Origin: Bettongia penicillata ogilbyi
Taxonomy: Eukaryota; Chordata; Mammalia; Diprotodontia; Potoroidae
Assembly (NCBI GenBank): GCA_023548195.1
Contig: JAJHZJ010000061.1
Span: 3,554,297 to 3,618,296 of the forward strand
Length of the DNA: 64,000 bases
Direction of reading: 5' to 3'
Position numbers and translations under genes: made by a program
Notes under the pieces: generated by a model
The model's database searches: none
What the model was told of the DNA's origin: nothing
The model's input: only the letters and a program-made list of their open reading frames with translations
Shown here: piece by piece, positions 55,540 to 64,000 of the stretch
Layout of the letters: each line of letters starts with the position of its first letter
Numbering within the stretch: position 1 is the first letter of the stretch

Positions 55540-55690
55540 AGATATAAACACATTTACATACATACATACACATATATATTCATTTATCACCTCAATACCT
55601 ATCTCTATCTGTATCTATCTTGTTATCTCTAGATAGAGATAGGTAGCTATTCTACAGAATATATAAATATATTTATATGATATCGATATT
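55540..55690. repeat. TATA/CATA/CTAT compound microsatellite
   Basis: CATACATACACATATATATT then CTATCTCTATCTGTATCTATC. CTATCTCT and AGAGATAG at its centre can pair. Confidence 0.88.
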
Positions 55691-55706
55691 ACAAACATGC
55701 ATACAC

Positions 55707-55777
55707 AGTGTCCCAAAATTTTAATTCTCTTTTAAACTTTAATAGACTAAAATTGCACTAAGGCTTTTGGGACACTA
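55707..55777. mobile_element. palindromic mariner-type MITE, about 70 bp
   Basis: AGTGTCCCAAAA (55708-55719) is the exact reverse complement of TTTTGGGACACT (55765-55776), with weaker pairing between (TTAATTC/GCACTAA). Size and ends fit a short non-autonomous Tc1/mariner element. Confidence 0.75.
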
Positions 55778-56044
55778 TTTATATTCCTAGATATGTATAT
55801 GTATATACACACACATATATACCCCGCATGTATATATGGATATATACTGATAGACTAACTCAGAAGGTGATCTAGCCATGAAATGATGTATGATAGCAGT
55901 TCTCCTTACCCACCCTTATCCCCAAAATGCTTAGTTTTTTCTTAATTATTTCTATGTGGATTATGATTTCAAATTATTTCATGGAGTTGTAGATCTTGTT
56001 GAGAAGCCTCTGTAGAATTCGAAGGCTTGATTAAGTCAATACAA

Positions 56045-56290
56045 TGTTATCTGCAGCTAGGTGGCACAGTATTTAGAATTCTGGGCCTGGAGTCAGAAAG
56101 ACGTGAGTGCAATATGACCTCATAGTCTCACTAGATGTGTGATCTTGGCCAAGTCACTTAACCTCTGTTTACCTCAGTTTACTCAATTGTAAATAATAGC
56201 ATCTACACTGAAGAGTTATGAGGATCAAATGGCAGACTATTTGTATGCACATAGTACCTTGCTCATAGTAAACACTAGGGAAATTCTAAT
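56045..56290 (+). mobile_element. THER1-type SINE
   Basis: GCAGCTAGGTGGCACAGTAT, TCTGGGCCTGGAGTCAG, AAAGACGTGAGTGC, GTGATCTTGGCCAAGTCAC, TTTACCTCAGTTTACTCAAT. Confidence 0.92.
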
Positions 56291-56309
56291 CACCTTTTCT
56301 TTCTCTTCC

Positions 56310-57470
56310 CCTAATCTACATATAGGAACATCTAGAAGACTTCATCTTTTATAGAGAATCTGTCTTCAATCAGACTTCTGCACGTTAGAGGCAAATACCT
56401 TTGGCAAAGACCCATCTCCTTGTTTCATGTCTTGAGTGACATGGAGCATTTATCTCTCTTCTTTTATCTAGCCAACAATCTTGCAAGATTTTAACATTTG
56501 TATTGTAGATATTTTGTTGAGGAAAACCTTTCAGGATTCATTTTTGTCTATCAAATGAAATACCTTAAAAACAATCAACAAGCAATAAACTCACTGGATA
56601 GTCTATACTCAGTGTCTTTCTGGTCAATTGCTTGACTAGGCATATGGGGATTGCTTAAGATTATTACTTTCAAATTCTCTTTTCATATTTTCAACAAAGA
56701 TCAAGTCAAATATATAGGTCATTCTTATAAAAAATTTATAGAAATTAAGAACATAGATTTCTAGTTATCAATGATCTTTTTTTTGGATAGTTATAACATC
56801 CATGTGTTTTCCCCCTAACAACTTGGAATCTTGTTATTTTCATGGCTTGCAAATTCAGCCCTTGTTGCTCTCAAAATTAATATTGCCTCTAGCATGCATT
56901 TGTTTGTATATACTTGGTCTAGTCCCACCACTTTTCCCAAATTAATCTTCTGGGCCATTTTGCTTCATTTTATAGCACCTGGAGGGACTGAAAGGTTATA
57001 GCCAAATTGTGATAGCCCAACTGTCACTGATGAAGAAAAGTTTGTTGCAAAAATTTGAATAGTTCTGTTCCATTTTCATCTGTCTAATATCCTCCTTATA
57101 GAGTCATCCTTAAATGCCCTTGAGATTATTTGTCTTAACTGAGTTCTATTTAACTTTTTGTAAACTTGATTTTCCTTTCACTGCTTTTCATTGTTTTATG
57201 AAGCAATATTGCTCACTATTTTCCACCATCTTCCTCTGTAAGATTTTGCAAATGAGTTTATATTCCAAAACAGTGTTTTTTTGATCACCTTGTCTTTCTT
57301 TTATTTTTTTAGATTACATTTCCTTTTTAAGATATTCTATAGATTCTCTTGATCTTTTAGCTATGGTGATGTCTTTACTTCAATTGAATATTCACGGGAA
57401 ATGGTGATAACCCATGCTAATGACATCCTGTGAAATGTTCCATTAAAAAAAAATATTAGCTCACACTTTA
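56310..57470 (-). mobile_element. RTE LINE ORF2 fragment, antisense
   Basis: On the - strand, 57290-57040 translates in pieces to Met-Val-Glu-Asn-x-Glu-Gln-Tyr and Lys-Ala-Val-Lys-Gly-Lys-Ser-Ser-Leu, and 56960-56860 gives a Gly-Lys-x3-Leu-Asp-Gln-Val-like region. These fit the RTE/BovB clade just upstream of and inside the reverse transcriptase domain. Further downstream (56780-56330) the homology is looser. Many stops. RTE LINEs are the partners of the MAR1-type SINEs in this window. Confidence 0.6.
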
Positions 57471-57554
57471 CTTAGGAATATTAGCCCAAGAGGATAGGTT
57501 ATCAGTTTCACGTATTCAGCAAGAGATACAACTATATATTATTCTATGAGAATT

Positions 57555-57722
57555 AAGTAAGAAGAGCTGAGCTCAGATCTAGACTCTGATACTTATTACC
57601 TATGCATGAGACATGGGGAGAGCTACCCAATTTCTTTGAGGCTTGACTTTTTCATTTACAAAAAATACTAGATTGAACTGGATGAATTTTTTAAACTATC
57701 CACTGCCCCTTCCAGTTCTAAA
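57555..57722 (+). mobile_element. MIR-type SINE, degraded
   Basis: CTCAGATCTAGACTCTGATAC, TTGAGGCTTGACTTTTTC, TGCCCCTTCCAGTTCTAAAG. Confidence 0.7.
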
Positions 57723-57727
57723 GCACT

Positions 57728-58490
57728 ATGGCCTTTTTTATCATCTCTATATACTGTCTCAACAAGCTGCTTAGCTCCCATAGACTCAACCACTGTCTTT
57801 ATCCTGATGACTGCAAGATCTATATATCCCTGACCTCCAATCCTGAATCTCTAGATGCCTATGTCACTCCAAGTACATGTCTGAAAGGCCTTAAATTGAT
57901 CATATCTAAAATGAAACTCATTATTTTCTTTGCCTGGAACCCATATGTCCTCTTAACTTCCATGTTTCTGTTGACGTCACCAACATTCTTCCAGTTACCC
58001 AGGCTTACAATCCTTTTCTGCATTCTGACCCACCCTGCCTCCCCATTTAATCGCTTATTAATTCTGCTTCCACAATATCTCTTGCATCTTCCCCCTTCTT
58101 TCCACTTATACAGTTTCTATGGTAGATCAGGTCCTCATCTTTGGCGTTTATCTCCAGGATCTTTGCAACAACCTCTTGCTTCCAATCTCTTCCTTCTCCA
58201 AACCATTTTACGTATAATTGCTAATAAAATTTTACTACATCCTGGGCCTGACACTATCACTCTCTTGCTAAAAAAAAAATCTTAATTTTCCCCCTAATAC
58301 AAATTCATGTTTGACATTAAAAGCCTTGCATAACCTGGCTACTTTCCCAAGCTTGTTGCACATTTTAGTCCAGTCTAAATCACCTATCTGCTGTTTCTTG
58401 AACTCAAGACTTCATATCCTATCTTTTTGCCTTTGCATAGGCTATGTTCCATGACTCAAATACACACTCTTCAACTTCAAGGCTCAGCTC
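57728..58490 (+). pseudogene. L2 LINE ORF2 reverse transcriptase remnant with Y-P-D-D
   Basis: An open frame of 185 codons (57728-58285) has Cys-Leu-Tyr-Pro-Asp-Asp then Ile-Tyr-Ile-Ser-Leu-Thr-Ser-Asn-Pro-Glu-Ser: the catalytic YxDD box of a CR1/L2-clade reverse transcriptase, where intact copies have YADD. Downstream are the Lys-Leu-Ile-Ile block (57900) and, to 58490, the L2 sequence for the Leu-His-Asn-Leu region (AAAGCCTTGCATAACCTGGC). The start ATG is internal to the domain, and the frame shifts after YPDD, so the long frame is mostly chance. Confidence 0.82.
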
Positions 58491-58544
58491 ATGACTTTTC
58501 TACTAAGACATATGATCCTCAACTCTCAGAGCTTGCTTCCTTCT

Positions 58545-58600
58545 TCTTTATTATATATACATTATATATACATATACATATTATATATATATAATATGCA
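58545..58600. repeat. (TA)n-rich microsatellite
   Basis: TATATATACATTATATATAC and related units. Confidence 0.85.
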
Positions 58601-58627
58601 CTATAAAGTATATACCTATCTAATGAC

Positions 58628-58745
58628 ATTAAGCAACAAGCATTTATTAAGCATGTACTGTGAGCAAAGTATTGTGCTATGTGCTAGGAAACACAGACAA
58701 AAATGAAATAGTACAAGTCCTATAGGAATTTATATTCTAGCAGGA
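58628..58745 (-). mobile_element. L2 LINE 3' end, antisense
   Basis: CAACAAGCATTTATTAAGCA, GTGCTAGGAAACACAGAC, TAGGAATTTATATTCTAGC. Confidence 0.85.
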
Positions 58746-58754
58746 TAGATCCAT

Positions 58755-58982
58755 ATATAGCCCTGAGTTCAAATCTGGCTTCAGACACTTACTAGCTGTG
58801 TAAAGCTTGTCAAGTCAGTTATCTTTGATCTGCCTCAATTTCCTCAACTGTAAAATGGTAATGTTAATAGTACCTACCTCACAAGTGTGTCATGAAGATC
58901 AAATCATATTATACATGTAAAACACTTAGCATGGTAACTGACACATAGTAAGTATTTAATAAGTGCTTGTTCCTTCTTTCCT
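58755..58982 (+). mobile_element. THER1/MIR-type SINE
   Basis: CTGAGTTCAAATCTGGCTTC, ACTTACTAGCTGTG, CTCAATTTCCTCAACTGTAA, TACCTACCTCACAAGTG, CACATAGTAAGTATTTAATA. Confidence 0.9.
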
Positions 58983-59460
58983 ATACAAGATACATACAAA
59001 CTTTGGTGGGAAAGGCATTAGAAGCTGGAAGGGAGGGAGGCAGGAAAGAACTCCTATAGACTGTGACACGAGTTCTGTCTTGAGTGTAAGAATCCCCATG
59101 CCAAGACTCCTCTCTTTCTTACTATTAGGGGATACTTGTTTTCTGGAGCTAAGGCCCAACAAACAAGCTGTGCTCTGAGTTTGGCATAACAGCAGTCCTT
59201 TGAGCTCACACTCAGGATGAATTTCCTGCAACTAAGTAACAGTATTGGCTCAAACTAGCCCCCGATGGACCTTGAGCTTGAACAAGCACCTGCAGGAATG
59301 ATACTCTGGTCATGAAGCCCTGGTAGGAATAGACATGTTATCGCTAGTCAAACTTGTCTCCTTGTTACTGCTACACCTCACTGCTTAGTTCTTTGTCTAG
59401 CTACAACTACATGTATCAAGGTTTAGCCTCACCGACTGGGGTCTCCTCAGTCTCCAGCAG

Positions 59461-59466
59461 AATAAA
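59461..59466 (+). terminator. poly-A signal AATAAA in the LTR
   Basis: AATAAA, followed by a T-rich and GT-rich stretch, as at an LTR R/U5 boundary. Confidence 0.6.
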
Positions 59467-59520
59467 GACTTTTTTTTGTCTGTAACCCCTATTAGTTCTT
59501 TGGTGTTTTATTTTATCTTT

Positions 59521-59615
59521 CAGAGTTAACAGTTAATGTATAGCTTCTGTGAACTATTTGGTATTTTCAGAGTTAAGAGATTGGTGCATAATTTCTGTGG
59601 CTTTTTGGTAATTTA
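59521..59615 (+). repeat. imperfect 47-bp tandem pair at the LTR 3' end
   Basis: Both units begin CAGAGTTAA and end near TTTGGTA(T/A)TTT; units start at 59521 and 59568. Confidence 0.7.
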
Positions 59616-60369
59616 TTTTTCGCGGTTGACATAAAGGAAGCCAAGGATTCCAAGAAGTGGAGGTAGAAGAAAGAACATTCTAAGCACGGGGGTAGGGGTC
59701 AGTCCAAAGGCACAGAGATATCATGTCATAACACAGAAACAGCAATTAGGTCTGTGCGACTAGAGAGCAGAGTGTTTGGAAAAGAGTAATGCATCCACAG
59801 ATTAGAAAGGGATAGGAAGGGGCCAGGTTGTGGATAGAATTAAATACCAAGCAGAAGAGATTATAGCATTTTAAAAAATATTTTATTACTTGTTTCAACT
59901 AACAAGCATTTATTTTCTTCCCCTCCCACTGGGAGTTTATATTTAATTGATTTGGTAACTGCTAGAGTTGATTAAGTAGCAAGATGACACTGTCAGACCT
60001 GTATTTGAGGAGGATCACTTTGGCAGCGAAGGGGAGGATTGATTTGAATGAGAAGTGACATTTAGAAGCCTGTGGTCTAGGTAAAATGTAATGATAGCCA
60101 GGATGAGGGTGGTGGAGGTATGGAGGGAGTGGAAGACACAGATATGAGAGATGTTATGTGTTGATAGAAATGGCAAGGTTTGGCACCTGAATAGATATGT
60201 GGGGTGAGACCAAGAAGTAGAAGGCGACGCACTGGGGTTGTGATCCTGGTCAACTAGAAGGATAGTGGTATATTCAATAACATGGAATAAAAACAATAGA
60301 GAAATTCAAAAGGAGGTTGGGTTTGGGAGTGTGTGAAGACAAATGGGTTTTGATTTGAACTGACTAAAG

Positions 60370-60478
60370 CAGCAAGAGGGCAAGGGCTGTCTTCCACTTT
60401 GTCTCTGTATCTCCCAAGCCTACTTCAGTGTCTTATACATAGTAGGAGTTTAATAAATGCTTGTTTCATTGGTTTATA
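60370..60478 (+). mobile_element. L2 LINE 3' end
   Basis: AGGGCAAGGGCTGTCTTCC, CATAGTAGGAGTTTAATAAATGC. Confidence 0.88.
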
Positions 60479-60845
60479 TTGGATGTTGCAAAGAAAGAAA
60501 ACACATGAGATGAGTAGCAGAGCTATTGGTCTATTTTCCAGTTTTCACTGGTGCAGTTAATCTCTTATGGTTATAAAGATCATAAAGTCATTATTAATTA
60601 AAGGTTGAGTTCCGTAAGTCTATGTAGCATCTACCTGTCAGACATCTAGAAGGGAAAATGAGACCCGGGAAACCTGGGCACTAATCTCAGTTCTTCTTAT
60701 GGCTTCAATTTGTTCTACTTATTTTCTTTCTGTCTCCGTTTTCTCATCTGTAAAATTACTGCATAAACCCTAAGCAACCCAACTTTTTCACCTGAGTTGA
60801 ACAAAATGAGAGGAGGAAAATAAGCAACCCCCCATATAAAACCTA
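60479..60845. other. unassigned intergenic sequence
   Basis: Nothing recognised apart from a short SINE-like TCTCATCTGTAAAATTAC near 60741. Confidence 0.4.
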
Positions 60846-60847
60846 CA

Positions 60848-60904
<57 letters not shown>
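60848..60904. repeat. (CA)n microsatellite, about 28 units
   Basis: Almost perfect CA run; Val/Cys frames on the - strand are its translation. Confidence 0.97.
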
Positions 60905-60907
<3 letters not shown>

Positions 60908-61835
60908 CATGCACACATCTCTCCCCCTCCTGCCCCATGCCAAAACAAACAGAAAACTTAGGTCAAAGACATGCAATACTTGAAAATTTCTCAGAAAATT
61001 TAATTGTTCATCCCAAAATTTGTGTCAGTGGAATATATAATTCCTTTCTCTTTGTTTTGCCTATCTACTATTTAAATTATGGTTATTTCATAGCCCTTTA
61101 CCTTTTTTTTCTTTTTTCTTTTTTTTTACAGATCTACTCACCATTTTGTACCACATATATAACATCTCATGTACCAATAAGTATTCCAGGGGATTTAGCC
61201 TGTGCAGGTCTATACTTTTTATTCCATTGGAGTTGCCCAGTGGTTTTTCTCTTCATTCCCTTCCTTGTCTAAGCCTCCACATATCCACAGCTTCCCTCTT
61301 TCTCCCTCCCTGAGCACACTACCCGGGCCCATGATTCTATGGTAGTGGTTGGCTCTGTTCTGTTTCCTTAAGCAGCCCTTGGGGAAAGAAACTGACTCTT
61401 GTTTTGCACTTATCCCCTTCATGTTGACAGAAGAGCACGGATTCACTGAGCATTAGGACCTGCATTCCCGCAGCTTGGATTGTATAGTGAGCCCAGACTT
61501 CTTGCTGACAGCAGCTCACTACATGTTAGAGAAATGGGAGCTCAGTGTTTCTCAGTTCATGCATCCCGTTTGGCTCTAGGTATGCCGATGTCATATAGTT
61601 AGCTGATGGAAAGATAGTGCTGTGCCATTCAAAGTATGCCCATTCTCATCCATTCCATTACAGGACTACAGAAAAGGCATTTACCAAAGGTGACTTGCAG
61701 CTATATTTTTATATCCCTGGATATGTTTAAAGAAGTTGATATGCTTGTGAACTAAATGTGTTGAACTAGATGTGAATCAAAAACTTCATTTTTTTGTCAG
61801 GTGCTTTTGTTGATTAAAAATATTTTGGTGAACTG
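60905..61835. other. unassigned intergenic sequence
   Basis: No repeat family recognised. A strong polypyrimidine-AG (61104-61131) looks like a splice acceptor, and a 111-codon frame (60937-61272) overlaps it, but neither has supporting context. Confidence 0.35.
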
Positions 61836-61839
61836 TGTA

Positions 61840-62035
61840 CTTACTAGCTTTCTGATCATGGGCAAGTAAGTTAACCCCTCTAAGCCTCAGCTTTCTCATT
61901 TATAAAATGGGATCACTAATACTCATAGTATCTAAGTTACAGGATTGCCCTGAGGGTCAAATTAAATATTGCACTAGAGTAGTTTGCAATCTTTAAAGTG
62001 CTAAATAAACTAATTGTTATTGGTCTCTTTAAATC
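61840..62035 (+). mobile_element. MIR-type SINE
   Basis: CTTACTAGCTTTCTGATCATG, GGGCAAGTAAGTTAACCC, CTAAGCCTCAGCTTTCTCATTT, then ATAAAATGGGATCACTAATA. Confidence 0.85.
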
Positions 62036-62159
62036 CTAAAAGAAATCTAAAAAAATCAAAGTAGCCCAGGAGGAAGGGACCACATGATTTACACAGTAAA
62101 TTCAAGGAATCACAAACTTCCTAAGAGATCCAACGAACAGTAAAACTAGAAGGAATCTT

Positions 62160-62440
62160 GGAGATTATCATAATTGTTTAATTTTCCAGATTAGAACACT
62201 TTGACCCAGATATGCAACTTGCACAGGGTGACAAGAATGATACAATTAAGACATTTTCTTGACCTATAAATGTCAGCACCTTTTCTGTAACATCTAGACT
62301 TAAGAGCTTCTGATGGCACTGGAAGGTTAAGAGTCACAGAGCCAAAATGTGTCAGAGGCAAGGATGGCCCTCTATCCACCATCCCATGCTATTCCTCACA
62401 TGGAGAGGAACTGAGCTGAGACTTGAACCCAGACTTCCAA
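62160..62440 (-). mobile_element. MIR-type SINE, antisense, degraded
   Basis: TTTTCCAGATTAGAACAC, TTGCACAGGGTGACAAG near the left; CTGAGACTTGAACCCAGAC near the right. The order is consistent but two copies may be merged. Confidence 0.5.
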
Positions 62441-62830
62441 AATACAGTTCAACCCTCAGTCTACTAAGTTTCTTCTGAGATTTACAAACAACCCTTACAT
62501 GGAGATATCCTCCCTCTCCCCTACCATTTCTTCTTGAGTACCCTTCCTGTCCTCTTCTGCTTCTAGTTTCTACTTCCACTGCAGTGGAAGACAGAGTTTC
62601 TAGGGGTAAAGGTGGGACAGGGTGACCATCTGAATTTTTCAGAGACCCTATGTGTCTAGAAGTTGAGGGTAATAAAAAGCTGTGAAAAGCAGGAGACTTA
62701 CTGAGTTTAATCCCAGAACAGATTTTCAGTCCAAATTGGTAATATGTATGATGGACCTGAAAATACCTTCCCTCACACTGCCTTAATTTCTGCACTTCAT
62801 TCGATTATGCTACCTGAAAATCTGACAATT
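62441..62830. other. unassigned; 147-codon - strand frame
   Basis: The frame 62352-62795 on the - strand overlaps the SINE and has no recognisable domain. I regard it as chance. Confidence 0.4.
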
Positions 62831-62834
62831 TTAC

Positions 62835-62960
62835 TTTTTCGAATGGAATGTAAACTCTGAAGACAGGAACTATTTTTCACATTGTTTTGTTCTCTAATAC
62901 CTACTACACTACCTTGCACATAATAGATGGTCAATGAATATTTGTTGAAGTCTTCTTTAA
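62835..62960 (+). mobile_element. L2 LINE 3' end
   Basis: GAATGGAATGTAAACTCTGA, CTACTACACTACCTTGCACA, TAGATGGTCAATGAATATTTG. Confidence 0.85.
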
Positions 62961-63189
62961 ATATGAATATTTTTAAAAGATTAACAATGATGACTCATTT
63001 ACGTTAGTCTGAATTAATTCAACCAGATTGCTTTTCTCCTAACACCCAATGGGGTGATGGTTGTTCTGTGAGAACTATTACATTTATTGGGAGGAAGAAG
63101 ACATGGTAATGTTGGAGCAAAGCACTTCAGAGGGATAGGATCGTTCTGGGTGATGGGTCATATTGGAGAACTTGAGTTAGCATTAGGAC

Positions 63190-63510
63190 ACTGAGCAAAA
63201 GGGGCTTCTGAAGAATGCAGTAAGAAAGAATCATAGAAATTTAGGATGAGTGAGATCTTAGAGGTTACCTAATTCAACTATCTCAATCAGAATTCCCTCT
63301 ATAATATCCAGAAAAGTAGTCACCCAGTCTTTACTTGAAAATTACCAGAGGTATAGAGCACATTACTTGTAGAAGCATCACATTGCATTTTTAGATCTCT
63401 CCAAGTGTTAAGAAGCATTTCCTCCCTTGGTTTTATAAGGGTTGAGCATTGTCCCCTCAGTACTGTTTTCCTTATAACTTTGAATGTGTCCTCAGGTTTT
63501 GAGTTTTAGA
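63190..63510 (-). mobile_element. CR1/L3 LINE 3' region, antisense
   Basis: CATAGAAATTTAGGATGAG, CCTAATTCAACTATCTC, TCACCCAGTCTTTACTTG, AAGTGTTAAGAAGCATTTCC: the reverse of the order seen at 49215-49690. Confidence 0.75.
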
Positions 63511-64000
63511 TGCTCTATTGGGCTTAGCTCACAGTCAGTAGAAACATTTCTTCTTTAAACCCAATCATTAAAATTTATTTATACCTCATATCACAGTAAA
63601 ACAAAACAATTTACTTAAAAAGAGCAAACACTTTGATAGCAAGAAAATATCAAAGGACTATTGCAGGGTTTTTCCAACCTGGGATCCATGAGTACCCAGG
63701 GAGAATATCATCTGCCATGAGGTCCACAGAACTGGAGGACAAAGAGTGAGTAGCCTAACTGAAAGAAAAAATATTAGCACACTAGGGCAGATTGCTCAGG
63801 CTGCTTGCAGCTTTGACGTTTTAAGATTCAGATTGAGTTTTTATAATGTTTTAGACTTGCTTAGAGTACATAGCCAATCAGCAGCATTCTACAGCAGAAA
63901 GGAAATAGAGGAGGGTAAACTTTGAGTCCTTGAGATTGATAATAATCTCTAAGATAGTAGATAGCCCTATTTTAAGATAGAGTCAGTCTGACTCACCCTT
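63511..64000. other. unassigned intergenic sequence
   Basis: Nothing recognised to the window end. Confidence 0.4.

Larger units (their letters stand above)
59085..59631 (+). mobile_element. solo LTR inside L2 (ERVL- or ERV1-like)
   Basis: TGTAAGAATCCC... to ...CGCGGTTGACA gives TG...CA ends, 547 bp, exactly filling the gap in an L2. Flanks TTGAG (59080-59084) and TAAAG (59632-59636) could be a mutated 5-bp duplication of L2 TTGAA. An AATAAA signal is at 59461-59466. No internal retroviral sequence. A related fragment lies at 14125-14386 on the other strand. The - strand frame at 58956-59231 is an artefact of it. Confidence 0.75.
58983..60340 (-). mobile_element. antisense L2 LINE split by an LTR
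   Basis: 58983-59084 is antisense L2 (GGGAAAGGCATTAGAAGC, TTCTGTCTTGAG). 59632-60340 resumes it: AAGGAAGCCAAGGATTCCAAG, GGGGCCAGGTTGTGGATAG, CACTGTCAGACCTGTATTTG, GGATCACTTTGGCAGCG, ATATGTGGGGTGAGACC. The 93-codon - strand frame (60015-60296) is decayed L2 ORF2. Confidence 0.88.

Noticed and set aside
57728..58285. 185-codon frame as a cellular gene
   Set aside because: It contains the L2 reverse transcriptase YxDD box and L2 flanks; the rest is out-of-frame L2.
61104..61272. Splice acceptor-like polypyrimidine-AG and 111-codon frame
   Set aside because: Single splice-like motif in T-rich DNA with no donor, conserved protein or neighbouring exon.
62352..62795. 147-codon - strand frame as a gene
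   Set aside because: Overlaps SINE sequence, no domain, no splice or promoter context.

Overview
The window looks like a gene-poor stretch of a marsupial nuclear genome (opossum, dasyurid or a relative; I cannot settle the species). It is AT-rich and CpG-depleted. Its repeat content is diagnostic: L2 and CR1/L3 LINEs, L1 and ORF1-only L1 (HAL1-type) elements with the 5' ends seen in marsupials, an RTE LINE with MAR1-type RTE-tailed SINEs, THER1/MIR SINEs, a Tigger1-type DNA transposon and endogenous retrovirus LTRs. I find no cellular protein-coding exon, no functional RNA gene, no CRISPR array and no bacterial or phage feature. Every longer open frame I examined is inside a LINE, is a microsatellite translation, or has no recognisable protein character.

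Layout: 0-14 kb holds old L2, CR1 and MIR fragments, a twin-primed L1 that split a SINE (2989-3448), an inverted-repeat cluster (4.14-4.69 kb) and a 7SL RNA pseudogene fragment (12.0 kb). 14.1-18.0 kb is an L2 broken by a full-5' L1 (ORF1 only), which is itself broken by a 3' L1 fragment, followed by a 231-nt pure pyrimidine microsatellite. 18-22.5 kb is mostly unassigned. 22.5-26.6 kb is a three-layer nest: antisense L1, then Tigger1, then a young solo LTR with a perfect 6-bp target duplication. 27-38 kb holds SINEs, a nearly full-length 7SL pseudogene with target duplications (33.2 kb), and L2/CR1 pieces. 37.9-44.4 kb holds an LTR-like block with a striking 35-bp-arm hairpin, then an antisense L1 carrying a complete ~2.8-kb HAL1-type insertion with matching target duplications. 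44.6-49.2 kb is the longest largely repeat-free part. 49-64 kb returns to CR1, L2, SINE, RTE and microsatellite sequence, including a 547-bp LTR inside an L2 (59.1-59.6 kb).

There is no operon or pathway to describe. The biology visible is retrotransposition and its scars: nested insertions that give relative ages, target-site duplications, twin priming, internal deletions, and RNA (7SL) copied by the L1 machinery. The best leads are the 38.6-kb hairpin in an LTR-like block, the shared 5' leader reading frame of two L1/HAL1 copies, and the two LTR families. I see no convincing evidence for an undescribed functional system.
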